This document shows positions 12,487 through 23,899 of a stretch of DNA of 64,000 bases, one piece after another. A program made the position numbers and the translations under genes. Numbering within the stretch: the first letter of the stretch is position 1; each line of letters begins with the position of its first letter. The stretch comes from Castor canadensis (taxonomy: Eukaryota; Chordata; Mammalia; Rodentia; Castoridae): contig NC_133391.1 of assembly GCF_047511655.1 (NCBI RefSeq), positions 129,674,906 to 129,738,905 on the forward strand, in the 5' to 3' direction. The notes beneath the pieces are model-generated. The model was not told where the DNA came from. It did not search any database and worked only from the letters and a program-made list of their open reading frames with translations.

Positions 12487-15400
12487 ATGACAGGAATCAC
12501 TACATACCTATCAGTACTAACGCTTAATGTTAATGGACTTAATTCCCCCATCAAAAGGCACCATTTGATGAACTGGATTAAAAAGGAAGATCCAACAATT
12601 TGTTGCTTACAGGAGACCCATCTCACTGACAGAAATAAGCATAGGCTTACAATGAAAGGCTGGAAGAAGATTTACCAAGCCAATGGCCCCCCCAAAACAG
12701 GCAGAAGTAGCAATACTTATTTCTGACAAAGTAGACTTCAAACCTACATTGATCAAACGAGATAAAGAAGGACATTCCATAGTAATAAAAGGAGAAGTAG
12801 ACCAAAAGGAAATAACAATTATCAACCTATATGCACCCAATGTCAATGCACCCAATTTCATCAAACATACCCTGAAGGACCTAAAAGCATATATTAACTC
12901 CAATACAGTGGTTGTGGGAGACTTTAACACCCCATTATCATCAATAGATAGGTCATCCAAACAAAAAATCAATAAAGAAATCCTAGATCTAAAATATACA
13001 ATAGATCAAATGGAGCTACTTAATGTCTACAGAACTTTTCATCCAACTTCTACACAATATACATTCTTCTCAGCAGCCCATGGAGCCGTCTCCAAAATAG
13101 TTCATATCCTAGGGCACAAAGCAAGCCTCAGCAAATATAAGAAAATAGAAATTATACCATGCATTCTATCTGAACACCATGCAATAAAACTAGAACTCAA
13201 CAACAAAAGTAAAGACAAAAAACATGCAAACAGCTGGAAACTGAATAACTCAATGCTTAACGAACAATGGGTCATTGAAAAATAAAAGAGGAAATTAAAA
13301 AGTTCCTGGAAGTCAATGAAAATGAAAACACAACCTACCGGAACCTATGGGACACAGCAAAGGCAGTCCTGAGAGGAAAGTTTATAGCCATGAGTGCATA
13401 TATTAAAAAGACTACAAGATCCCAAATCGATGACCTAATGATACATCTCAAACTCCTAGAAAAACAAGAACAAGCAAATCCCAAAACAAATAGAAGGAGA
13501 GAAATAATAAAAATAAGAGCTGAAATCAATGAAATAGAAACCAAAAAAACCATACAAAGAATTAATGAAACAAAAAGTTGGTTCTTTGAAAAAATAAGAT
13601 TGACAGACCCCTGGCAAACCTGACTAAAATGAGGAGAGAAAAAACCCAAATTAGTAGAATCAGGAATGCAATTGGGAGATAACAACAAATACCACTGAAA
13701 TCCAGGAAATCATCAGAGACTACTTTGAGAACATATATTCAAATAAATTCAAAAATCTTAAAGAAATGGACAGATTTCTAGATACATTTGATCATCCAAA
13801 ACTGAACCAAGAGGATATTAATCACTTGAATATATCTATAACACAAAATGAAATTGAAGCAGCAATCAAGAGTCTCTCCAAAAAGAAAAGTCCAGTACCT
13901 GATGGATTCTCTGCTGAATTCTACCAGACCTTTAAAGAAGAACTGACACCAACCCTGCTTAAACTGTTCCGTGAAATAGAAAGGGAAGGAAAACTGCCTA
14001 ACACATTTTATGAAACTAGTATTACACTTATCCCAAAACCAGGCAAAGACACCTCCAAAAAGGAGAACTATAAGCCAATCTCCTTAATGAACATGATGCA
14101 AAAATCCTCAGTAAAATAATGGCAAACCGAATTCAACAACACATCAAAAAGATCATTCACCACAACCAAGTAGGCTTCATCCCAGGAATACAGGGGTGGT
14201 TCAACATATGAAAATCAATAATTGTAATAAACCACATTAATAGAAACAAAGACAAAAACCACTTGATCATCTCAATAGATGCAGAAAAAGCCTTTGAGAA
14301 GATCCAACACCATTTCATGATAAAAGTCTAAGAAAACTAGGAATAGAAGGAAAGTACCTCAACATAATAAATGCTATATATGACAAACCTACAGCCAGCA
14401 TTATACTTAATGGAGAAAACCTGAAAACATTCCCTCTAAAATCAGGAACGAGACAAGGATGCCCACTATCTCCATTCCTATTCAACATAGTACTGGAATG
14501 CCTAGCCAGAGCAATTAGGCAAGAAGAAGGAATAAAAGGAATACAAATAGGTAAAGAAACTGTCAAAATATCCCTATTTGCAGATGATATGATCCTATAC
14601 CTTAAAGACCCAAAAAAGTCTACTCAAAAGCTCCTAGACACCATCAATAACTATAGCAAGGTAGCAGGGTATAAAATCAATATAGAAAAATCATTACCAT
14701 TTATATACACTAATAATGAACAAACTGAGAAAGAATATATGAAAACAATTCCATTTACAATAGCCTCTACAAGGAAAACTACAAACTTCTGAAAAAAGAG
14801 ATTGAGGAATACTATAGAAAGTGGAGAGATCTCCCATGCTCATGGATTGGTAGAATCAACATAGTAAAAATGTCTACACTCCCAAAAGTAATCTACATGT
14901 TTGATGCAATTCCCATCAAAATTCCAATGACATTCATTAAAGAGATTGAAAAATCTACCATTACATTTATATGGAAACACAAGAGGCCACGAATAGCCAA
15001 GGCAATACTCAGTCAAAAGAACAATGCTGGAGGTATCACGATACCCAACTTCAAACTATATTACAAAGCAATAACAATAAAAACAGCATGGTACTGGCAC
15101 TTAAACAGAAATGAAGACAGTGGAACAGAATAGAGGACCCAGATATAAAGCCACACAACTATAACCAACTTGTCTTTGACAAAGGTGCTAAAAATATATG
15201 ATGGAGAAATAGCAGCCTCTTCAACAAAAACTGCTGGGAAAACTGGTTAATAGTCTGCAAAAAACTGAAACTAGATCCATGTGTATCACCCTATACCAAG
15301 ATTAACTCAAAATGGATCAAGGATCTTAATATCAGACACCAAACTCTAAAGATGGTACAGGAAAGAGTAGGAAGTACTCTGGAATTAATAGGTATAGATA

Positions 15401-16254
15401 AGAACTTTCTCAATGGAACCCCAGCAGCACAACAACTAAGAGACAGCATAGATAAATGGGACTTCATAAAACTAAAAAGCTTCTGTTCATCAAAAGAAAT
15501 GGTCTCTAAACTGAACAGAACACCTACAGAGTGGGAGAAAATATTTGCCAGCTACACATCAGACAAAGGACTGATAACCAGAATATATAGGGAACTTAAA
15601 AAACTAAATTCTCCCAAAACTAATGAACCAATAAAGAAATGGGCAAGTGAACTAAACAGAACTTTCTTAAAAGAAGAAATTCAAATGGCCAAAAAATACA
15701 TGAAAAAATGCTCACCATCTCTAGCAATAAAGGGAATGCAAATTAATACCACACTAAGATTCCATCTTACCCCTGTTAGAATAGCCACCATTAGCAACAC
15801 CACCACCAACAGGTATTGGCGAGGATGAGGGGAAAAAGGAACTCTCTTACATTGCTGGTGGGAATATAAACTAGTATAACCACTCCGGAAAAAAATTTGG
15901 AGGCTACTTAAAAAAAGCTAAACATTGATCTGCCATATGATCCAGCAATACCACTCTTGGGATATACCAAAAGACTATGACACAGGTTACTCCAGAGGCA
16001 CCTGCACACCCATGTTTATTGCAGCACTATTCACAATAGCCAAGTTGTAGAAACAGCCAAGATGCCCCACTACTGATGAATGGATTAAGAAAATGTGGTA
16101 TCTATACACAATGGAATTTTATGCAGCCATGAAGAAGAATGAAATCTTATCATTTGCTGGTAAATGGATGGAATTGGAGAACATCATTCTGAGTGAGGTT
16201 AGCCTGGCCCAAAAGACCAAAAATCGTATGTTCTCCCTCATATGTGGACATTAG
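12487..16254 (+). pseudogene. L1 ORF2 remnant (endonuclease-reverse transcriptase), broken
   Basis: The region begins with ATG 50 nt after ORF1 and ends at a TAG at 16252-16254. Its 3768 nt equal about 1255 codons, close to the 1275 of human ORF2p. The AP-like endonuclease has LNVNGLNSP, QETHL, GDFNTPLS and SEHHAIKLEL; the family's usual IDHILGHK reads IVHILGHK. The reverse transcriptase has [22 protein letters not shown] and the catalytic FADD at 14577-14588. The C-terminal zone has [22 protein letters not shown]. The frame changes repeatedly; the first break is in a run of seven Cs at 12687-12693. There are at least six frame changes plus in-frame stops, so it is inactive. Confidence 0.92.
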
Positions 16255-16764
16255 ATCAAGGGCAAACACAACAAGGGGATTGGACTTTGATCACATGATA
16301 AAGCGAGAGCACACAAGGGAGGGGTGAGGATAGGTAAGACACCTGAAAAACTAGATAGCATTTGTTGCCCTCAAGGCAGAGAAACTAAAGCAGATACTTT
16401 AAAGCGACTGAGGCCAATACGAGAATGGGACCAGGAACTAGAGAAAAGGTTAGATCAAGAAGAATTAACCTAGTAGGTAACACACATGCACAGGAAATCA
16501 ATGTGAGTCAACTCCCTGTATAGCTATCCTTATCTCAACCAGCAAAAACCCTTGTTCCTTCCTATTATTGCTTATCCTCTCTCTTAAACAAAATTAGAGA
16601 TAAGGGCAAAATAGTTTCTGCTGGGTAGTGAGGGGATGGGGGGGAGAGGGAGGGGATGGGAGGTAAGGGAGGTGGTGGCGGAAGGGGGGAGAAATGACCC
16701 AAACATTGTATGCAAATATGAATAAAAATAAATAAATAAACAAATAAAATAAAGCGGAAAAAAA
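16255..16764 (+). other. L1 3' UTR with G-rich tract and A-rich tail
   Basis: This 510-nt 3' UTR has a strongly purine-skewed, G-run-rich stretch at about 16625-16695. Many runs of three or more Gs could form a quadruplex on the L1 RNA, a feature conserved among mammalian L1 3' UTRs. AATAAA-type repeats and an A-rich tail follow, just before the target-site duplication. Confidence 0.8.
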
Positions 16765-16779
16765 TAAAGGAGTAAATCA
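16765..16779 (+). repeat. Right target-site duplication of the full-length L1
   Basis: TAAAGGAGTAAATCA follows the A-rich L1 tail and matches 9850-9864 at all 15 positions. The bases just outside differ, which fixes the insertion boundaries. Confidence 0.95.
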
Positions 16780-16947
16780 CATTTTATGTAGGACCAATTA
16801 CATGCAAAACAAGTCTCTTTAACAATTGGCTACTGGTTCCTTTCTACCAATGATGGAGTTGATAGTCCTAAGAGCAGTAACGTGGTTGCTGATACATCTG
16901 AACCACAGTACACTCTGCCTTTCTGGAGGAAATGTGCCATTACTGTC

Positions 16948-17057
16948 AGTACTTTTTTTTGGGTGGGGGAGTGGGGGTGGGCAGTACTGGGGTTTGAACT
17001 CAGGTCCTCACTCTTGCTGGGCAGGTGCTCTGCCAGTTAAGCCATTCCACCAGCCCT
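16948..17057 (-). mobile_element. ID-like SINE
   Basis: This is an antisense element: a T- and G-rich tail, then GTACTGGGGTTTGAACTCAG and GCTGGGCAGGTGCTCTGCC, ending CCACCAGCCC. Confidence 0.85.
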
Positions 17058-18799
17058 CCAAGCCATTTTTGCCAAGTTGTCACCTCTGGGTGAAACTGAC
17101 CAGAAGTCAGGTGTCTGTTCTTACTTCTTTTAGCAGGCATATTCCCTAGGCAGTCTCTGATAACTCAGGAACCCCTGTACTTAAGAAATGGTATCACTCT
17201 GAAGTAGTTCCATCTGCCTTAAATCCCCTTGCATATTCTTACTTCTGTGATATTTTTTTAAGTTTTGAACACTTTTTTCTAAAACACGTTTTTGTCATTT
17301 GCACTATTTAACAGAAAGAGCTTTATTATTAATTGTCCAGTGTTCAAGCCCCTCATTCATTCTATTTATCCTTGCATCATACTTCATAATAACTATAAGG
17401 TACTGCTGATTAATTTTCCAATTAAAAAAACTCATAATTGATTTATATTTCTCCTCATTGCCAAGCTTTCCTGATTTAATAATATTTATATAATTGAGTA
17501 TATCAGTTACATAAATTGAATTTAGATTGTAATAATACTTAGGTTATTTTTCATTTATTTATTTCATATATATATTTCAGGTCCCTTTGAGCCCTTCTAA
17601 AGATTAAAGGATTAGTTAAGTGGCATATAAATGCTGCACTTTCATAGCATTCTAGTTTCCCTGATCAAAATTAACAGAAAAAGTCATTCTAATTCTTGCT
17701 CTGCCCTCTACTGGTGGCAACTATGTACAAATGTTTCCTTTGTGCCTTGTCCACTCTGTTTATAAATAATACACATATAGATACTCAAACATATTGAGCA
17801 TTATATCAATACTTGTGCTGGTCATAGTATCATTTAATTATCACAACAATTTGGGATGCAATTATCAGGAAATTAAATGTCATAGGTCTTCGAATCTAGC
17901 CTACAGAGGCAAGATTCAAATCTAATTATATCCACATCCAAAGCATATACTCACTCTAACTATTGCACTCTGACTCACATCCAATCTCTTCAACAAGCAA
18001 AATGGTCTAAGAAAACTATACACTGGGCCTCTGATAACCATGCTCGGGCAAGAATGCAGGCTTGTTTCAGAATGATCTGGCTTTAAGTTTAAAGCTACTG
18101 CCACTTATTGTGTCTGTCATTTTGGGCAAATAACTTACCATTCCTAAACTTCATTTTTTTTTTCATTTTCTCTTCTCTTTGAGGATAGCAATGGCCATCT
18201 TCTAGGAGTTTGGTGAGAAATGAATGAGATAATCCATGTAAAGCACAATGTGACTAACATATGGTTGGTCTGATGAGTATAATTTACTGAAAGCTATTGT
18301 TTGTTCTTTAAACTCAAGAGTGTTGGTCATGCTTCCTTTCTATAAATTTTAAATGCAGTTTTCCCAGTGGAAAGGACCTACAGTCTTTTAGTATCTCAAT
18401 AAACTAGCACAGGAAACTTTCTTCCCCAGTGCATCTAGAGCACGAGAGTTTCCTTTGATTTCATTAAGTGCTTAGATTGGAACGCAAATGTCATCCTTTG
18501 AGCTTCATTTCTTGTGTGTTACTCTATTCAAAGTGATTTTTGACACTTATCTCTTAATAAGAAAATTTACTAGTTCAATGCTTTATTTGAGATTTGATCC
18601 CTGAATTCTATTTGACGACAAATCACATGAAGTTAATGTTAAAGCTGTTGACTAAAGGGTTTTGCCTACTATGCTTGAAGAACTAGTTCCCATCCCATGA
18701 AAATGTTTAATGATGGAAACAAAATGGTGTGAGGTAGTTGTGGGGATGGCAAACATTCTTTTAAAATACTTCAGAAACTCATGAAAAATAAATGACACA
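17058..18799. other. Intergenic DNA, nothing recognised
   Basis: AT-rich, with a small TA run near 17566-17576. No gene motif or clear repeat is seen. Confidence 0.6.
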
Positions 18800-19320
18800 A
18801 TTTAAAAAATTCCACAGTACTGGTAAGAAAATGGTGAGACAGGAGACTTTATACAATGCCATGGGTCTGTGCATTGGCAGGATGTTTTGAGAAAGACATT
18901 TAGTAAAGTGCAATAAAAAATTTAAAAATGTTCATACATGTTGAACTTTTACTTTTAGAAATCTGTTCTAAAGAAAGAGAGACACAAGAAAAACTTAAGT
19001 TATGAGATGTTCATCCCAGCAGTACTGATGACCAAAAACTTAGAAACAACCCAAATGTGAAGAGGGGATTACTTAAAAAATTACAGCATCTGTATTAAAA
19101 TGAATTGCTATATAGTCACTAGAAACACAAAAACACACCACCAACAACAAAATTCAACAGCTAAACAAACAAACAAAAAAACACTGGTGTGGGAGATAAC
19201 TTGGGAAGATGCTCATAATAAAGTGATGGGTAAATAAGAAAACTAAAATACAAAACTATGCTATATACTAACCCACTCTCCCTCTCTCTTGTGTACTTCT
19301 TATCTCTGCTTCAAATTAAA
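18800..19320 (+). mobile_element. Degenerate LINE 3' fragment (L1M/HAL1-like)
   Basis: ACTTAGAAACAACCCAAATG, then GGGGATTACTTAAAAAATTA, follows the pattern of old LINE 3' ends. An A- and AAAC-rich patch lies at 19120-19180. Confidence 0.55.
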
Positions 19321-19361
19321 TACATATGCACTACATTATAAACATAGGATTTACAGGATTT

Positions 19362-19497
19362 TCTTCTTCTTCTTCTCCTTCTTCTCCTTCTTTCTTCTTC
19401 TTCTCCTTCTTTCTTCTTCTTCTGGTCTAGGGATTGAACTCAGGAATTTATGCTTGTGAGGCAGGCATTCTACCACTTGAGCCATACCTCCACTCAT
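19362..19497 (-). mobile_element. ID-like SINE with a TTC-repeat tail
   Basis: An antisense ID-like part (19424-19497, GGGATTGAACTCAGG ... CCACTTGAGCCATACC) is preceded by 62 bp of (TTC)n-type repeat. The repeat probably grew from its A-rich tail. Confidence 0.8.
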
Positions 19498-19880
19498 AAA
19501 TACAGGATTTCCTTATCCCTGCTATTCTCCTTCAAAATCTAACAGAACTTTCTGTGTCATTCCAGAGCTATTTCTTGCTTCTGTTAGTTAAAATAATCTG
19601 GAATGGATTAAACGTCACTACTATTGCAAGAAACATCAGTATTATAAGAAATAAGTTATCTAGTGATTTTCTTTTTAGCTTACAATAGACTGTTGAGCTG
19701 AATGAGGAAAAGATCATAATAATCCAAAGGAGTGTGAATCCAGCAATTATGGTTGGGTATGTATTTCTAATGTATATTAATATAGTACCATCTTTCCTTC
19801 CTGAATTATTTTTTGTCTGCTTTACCAAAAATCCAGTTCTATACATGTTTTTTTTTTTAATCTACACATTTTCATCTGAT

Positions 19881-20200
19881 TTTTTTTTAATGGTACTGGG
19901 GTTTGAACTTGGGGGTTTGCACCTTTTTTTGTCCTCAGTGGTACTAGGATTTGAACTCAGGGCTTCATGCTTGCTAGGCAGGCGCTCTACTACTTGAGCC
20001 ACTTCACCAATCCTGTTTTTTGATGGGTATTTTTGAGATAGGCTCTCTTGAACTATTTTCCCAGGTTGGCTTGAACTGAGATCCTCCTGACTGTTGCCTC
20101 CTAAGTAGCTGGGTTTACAGGTGTGAGCTACCAGTGTCTGGCTGGAGCTTTGCACTTGTAAGGCAGGCTCTTTACCACTTGAGCCATACCTCCAGCCCTG
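19881..20200 (-). mobile_element. ID-like SINE split by the nested B1-ID element
   Basis: The two halves (about 19881-19922 and 20149-20200) rejoin into an antisense ID-like SINE: GGTACTGGGGTTTGAACTTG on the left and CCACTTGAGCCATACCTCC on the right. Removing 19923-20148 and one copy of TTTGCAC restores its continuity. Confidence 0.8.
19923..20148 (-). mobile_element. B1-ID composite SINE nested in another SINE
   Basis: In antisense order, a T-rich tail is followed by an ID-like tRNA-derived part (the GGATTTGAACTCAGGGCTTC box) and then a B1 7SL-derived part (GTAGCTGGGTTTACAGGTGTG). It interrupts a second ID-like SINE. The 7-bp TTTGCAC at 19916-19922 recurs at 20149-20155, marking the nested insertion. 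Confidence 0.85.
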
Positions 20201-20253
20201 CACGTTGTCATCTTAAAAAGAGCCAAATAAGACTTCAATAAAAACTCTTGGTA

Positions 20254-20547
20254 CAGATTGAGTATCCCTTATCCAAAATGCTTGATACCAGAAGTGTTTC
20301 AGATTTTGGATTTTTTTGTGTTTATTTCTTTTGATATCACATTGTTAAAGTGAAAATGTAATGTGTTCAGGGCAACTGAGCAGCACAGCTTCATGTCCAG
20401 AATAGTTGTGTCAGCATGACACCAACAATGGCTACAGTGTCTGCATTTTAACTGTGCCTAGTTACTGAAGTCAAATGTGGAATTTTCCACTTGTGGCACT
20501 CAAAATGTTTTAGCTGTTGGAGCATTTCAGATTAGGGGTGCTCAACC
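20254..20547 (+). mobile_element. Tigger/pogo-like DNA transposon (non-autonomous)
   Basis: This 294-bp element is bounded by TA on both sides. It has terminal inverted repeats of about 27 bp: the left end reads GATTGAGTATCCCTTATCC, and the right end read in reverse is GGTTGAGCACCCCTAATC. The ends and the internal CAGAAGTGTTTCAGATTTTGGA are familiar from old mammalian Tigger-type elements. TA target duplication is typical of that superfamily. The exact family name is not certain. Confidence 0.8.
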
Positions 20548-20659
20548 TATATTTTAATTCTACTTTTTTTTTTTTTGCATTTTAACTATGAGCTACATCT
20601 GACAAAATGCACATTTTAAAGTGTATAATCTGATAAATTTTACACATATATACCCCTAT

Positions 20660-21095
20660 TGTATTAATTACCTCTTGCCATGTGAAAAATGATACCTGGA
20701 TTTAGTAGTTTAAGACAACAGCATTTGCTATGTCACATTTTCTGTGAATCAGGAATTTGGGAGTAGCTTGAGGCTCAAGACTCATATGGCTCCAGCCAGG
20801 ATGTCAGAGGGGCTGCAGATGTCTGCAGTTTTTAGTCTCGGTGATCTCTTTCCTAGATGGCTCACTCTTATGGCTGTTGACAGGAGGTCTTAGGGGCTTA
20901 AGCATCCTTACAACATCGCAGCTAATTTTCCCCAGAGTAAGTGACCCAAGAGAGAACAAACAAGAGGAAATGCAGTGTCTTTTATGATGGAGCCTTCAAA
21001 AGCTATCATCTGATCCATCTCCATTCCATTTGTTAGAAGCAAGTCAGTAAGTCCAGCCAGCAGTGAATGGGAAGAGAATTCAGCTCTGCTTCTTG
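20660..21095. mobile_element. Ancient repeat, family undetermined (copy 1)
   Basis: Blocks TTTAGTAGTTTAAGACAACA, TCTGTGAATCAGGAATTTGG and AGATGGCTCACTCTTATGGC occur in an order seen in many mammalian genomes. A second copy lies at 23425-23875. I cannot assign the family name or orientation. Confidence 0.5.
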
Positions 21096-21111
21096 AAGGA
21101 AAGAATGGTGG

Positions 21112-21295
21112 GCTGGGTGTGGTAAAGCACACCTGTAATCTTAGCTCCTGGGGAGGCTGAGGTAATAGGATTGAGGTCCCAGGCTGACTCAGGAAGAAGC
21201 TCAAGACCCTACCTAAAAACTAAACAAAAGCAAAGTGGTGGAGTGCCTGCCTAGCAAACATGAGGCCCTGAGTACCGCTCCCCCCGCCCCCTCCC
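21112..21295 (+). mobile_element. B1-ID composite SINE
   Basis: The B1 head begins GGCTGGGTGTGGTAAAGCAC. The ID-like tail contains GTGCCTGCCTAGCAAACATG, with a degenerate C-rich end near 21285. Confidence 0.85.
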
Positions 21296-21317
21296 AAAGT
21301 TATATATATATATATAC

Positions 21318-21360
21318 TGCTTGAACTCAGGGCCTTGTGCTTGGTCTATCATTTGAGCCT
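21318..21360 (-). mobile_element. ID-like SINE fragment
   Basis: A short antisense remnant (TTGAACTCAGGGCCTTGTG ... TTTGAGCC) lies between a TA run and the RPL32 pseudogene. Confidence 0.6.
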
Positions 21361-21387
21361 CATCACACATATTTTAAAGACACCTCA

Positions 21388-21895
21388 CTTCTTCTTTGGT
21401 GCCATCTACCAAGGTGCCTGCCATCTTCTACTCAGCATCATGGCTGCCCGCAGACCTCTGATAAACCCCAAGATAATCAAAGAAAGGACCAAGAAGTTCA
21501 CCTGGCACCAAACCAGTATGTCAAAACTAAGCATAGCTAGTGGAAACCCAGGAGTATTGATAACAGGGTGCTGAGAAGATTCAAGGCTTAGATCTTAATG
21601 CCAACAGTGGTTTATGGGAGCAACAAGAAAACAAAGGACATGCTACCCAGTGGCTTGAGGAAGTTCCTAGTTCACAGCGTCAAGGAGCTGGAAGTGCTCC
21701 TGATGTGCAATAGGTCTTATTGTGTGGGATCTCTCACAGTATTTCCTTCAAGAAATGCAAAGCCTTCATGGAAACAGCAGCCTCGCTGGTCATCAGAGTC
21801 ACCAATCCCAATGCCAGGCTGCCCCACTAAGAAAACTAATAGATGGTGCACGTACACATTTTATTTATGCTTAAATAAACCCCAGAAACTGCAAA
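21388..21895 (+). pseudogene. RPL32: RPL32 processed pseudogene
   Basis: This is an intronless copy of the mRNA for ribosomal protein L32 of the 60S subunit. It begins with a pyrimidine-rich CTTCTTC start and a 5' UTR like the rodent RPL32 leader. The ATG at 21440 is followed by MAARRPLINPKIIKERTKKF, and a stop falls at 21572-21574. After a frame change it gives [20 protein letters not shown] and [16 protein letters not shown] further shift shows RVTNPNAR near the C-terminus, and a TAAATAAA-type end follows. Frameshifts and stops make it non-functional. No long A-tail or clear target duplication remains, so it is fairly old. It directly abuts SINE sequence on its left. Confidence 0.93.
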
Positions 21896-22884
21896 ACAAC
21901 AGAGAGCCACCTCTCCCCTGAGGTTACCAGTATGATCACCATAATAAATAAAGGTTATATTGATTAAGTTCTAAGCCAAATTAAATGTCATTGTCTCTAA
22001 TATTTTAACTTTGGAAAAACCATAAAATTGAACAACATATTTTCCCAAATATCACTGCTACTTTGCATCTATAGAATACCTTTACATTTGAATTATGGTT
22101 AGTTGAATTATTTTTTCAGCTTGAATGATTTTAAAAATATTTTAAAGTGTTTTCAAAATTGTTATTAGAGGAGTTGGCACATTTTTTATGCATGAAGCCA
22201 GCTAACACCTGGAAGTTTCTTTCCTGAGTCAAAATTCCTTATTTTAGGAAGAGTGAAGAATGCGTGTAGTAGAAGAAGAAGAGCGTGTGTGCAAGTCGTA
22301 TTTCTTGATGTCAGGCTTTTGGCTCTCTCATGGTCTCACTTGAAAACCTGGACATTCTAAAGAAGGATGTTCTTCTGATAACTTCTCAAAGTATGTCCCC
22401 AGCCTACCGTGCTTGCCCAGCCACTTCTCGCCGCAAGCATCTCAAAAGCACATTTTCTAGTTCCCAGATTTCTCTGAGAGCAAAGGAGTTTCTCCATACT
22501 TGCTGTGTGAGAAGCACGTATGTGACAACCTTAGCAAGATGAATACCAAGGCTCTGCCATGGGACTGTGCCCTTTCATGGGTTTTAGGCATTGCGTTGTC
22601 AGCTCTACACTTGTTAGCTCACTTGACTATTACAGTATAGCCCTATAAATGAGAGATACTGAACTCATTTTAATTTTCTCCTGCTAAGAAACATAACAAG
22701 GTTCAAGCAATTTCCCCTGTCATTTATTCATTGTACAAACATTTTTTTGAATACCAGTGCCAGTCCTAGTTCTGGAGCAAGGGATTCCGCAGAAATAGAG
22801 CAGACAGATTTGAAGCCAAATCGTTCAGAGTTACAAGGGAGAAATGAGACATGGACACAGTTTGTTCAAAGCTACCTTCCTAAC

Positions 22885-23005
22885 CACTGTGGCTGTGGCT
22901 CTCAAACTTTTATGGGAGTAAATATCACCCGAGAAGCTTATTACTAACCATGGGTGATTCTGAAATAAACGGTCCGTGGGCTTCACTCTGAGAAAGTCTG
23001 CTCCA
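22885..23005 (+). mobile_element. hAT-Charlie (MER20-like) fragment
   Basis: GTGGCTCTCAAACTTTTATG, then GAGAAGCTTATTACTAACC, follows the MER20-type plan. The right end is not clear. Confidence 0.5.
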
Positions 23006-23424
23006 GGTGCACTGCTAGAACCACCAACAAAGAAGGGAGACACATTTTTCCTCATTGTCCCCAATCACTTTGTCCTCAGTTTTTTTTCTCCTCCAATTTA
23101 CATATACTGGTTTTCTTGAATCTAACATGTATATGTTTCTTAAAGTTCATACTAATGTAGATTTCTTCTAACTGGATTCTACATTCATCTCTTTATTTTG
23201 AAAATATGGTACTTGAAGCAGACCACAGGGGCTAGCCCAATGGTGATCTAAATACAAATACTTCTTGTTCTATATCTAAACGTATGCCCAGTTTCTTTAT
23301 GTTTAACAAGTCTTTTTCTATTGTACACAAAAATAGATCTTATGAACTTTTAATTCTTTGTATAAATGATGAATAAAGTATTTCTAGTTTTTGAAAAGGT
23401 TAATGAAACACTCACTGGGCGTAC

Positions 23425-23875
23425 TAGTAATCTCTTGCATAATGAATTATTCCAGAATTTAGCAGCTTAAAACATTAAACCTTTCTCACAATTTCTGTAA
23501 ATCAGGAATCCAGAAGTGGCTTAGCAGGGTATCTCAGGTTCAGGGTTTCCCACAAGGATATAACCAAGATATTGGCTGGACCTTCAAGTGAAGATTCAAC
23601 TCAGGGTAGATCTACTTCCAAACTCATTGATTTTGCTGTTGCCTGGCCTAAGAAGATCTGAAGCTAAATCTCACAGATTTCTCCACTATATTCCTGTCTC
23701 CTTTCCTGGCAATTGGCTTCCCCAGAATGAATGATCAAGAATGAATGAGAGTGCCCAAGATGGAAGCTATAATCTTTTATAACATAACCTTGCAAGTGAC
23801 ATCTCATAACTTCTGTTGAATTCTGATGCCAAATCCAGTTCACACTCACTGGGAGACAATCATGTAAAGGTGTGT
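23425..23875. mobile_element. Ancient repeat, family undetermined (copy 2)
   Basis: TTTAGCAGCTTAAAACATTA, TTCTGTAAATCAGGAATCCA and GTGGCTTAGCAGGGTATCTC parallel the blocks at 20660-21095 in the same order. Confidence 0.5.
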
Positions 23876-23899
23876 GGTATGCATAATAACAGTGTCTTC

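Larger units (their letters stand above)
9865..16764 (+). mobile_element. Full-length L1 (LINE-1), degenerate coding regions
   Basis: This 6.9 kb non-LTR retrotransposon is complete from its 5' end to its A-rich 3' tail. The order is 5' UTR (9865-11237), ORF1 remnant (11238-12436), a 50-nt spacer, ORF2 remnant (12487-16254) and 3' UTR (16255-16764). It is flanked by an identical 15-bp target-site duplication, the hallmark of target-primed reverse transcription. The 5' end begins with a G run and an AAGATGG motif, the arrangement known from other mammalian L1 promoters. Both ORFs carry several frameshifts and stops, so this copy is dead for autonomous movement. The perfect duplication nevertheless suggests a moderately recent insertion. 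It lies downstream of RAB3C and in the opposite orientation. Confidence 0.95.

Noticed and set aside
19862-20203. A 113-codon minus-strand reading frame
   Set aside because: It is entirely inside the two nested SINEs; its peptide is the usual translation of ID/B1 sequence.
21388-21895. A functional RPL32 gene
   Set aside because: It lacks introns, has at least two frame changes and an early stop, and sits among SINEs.
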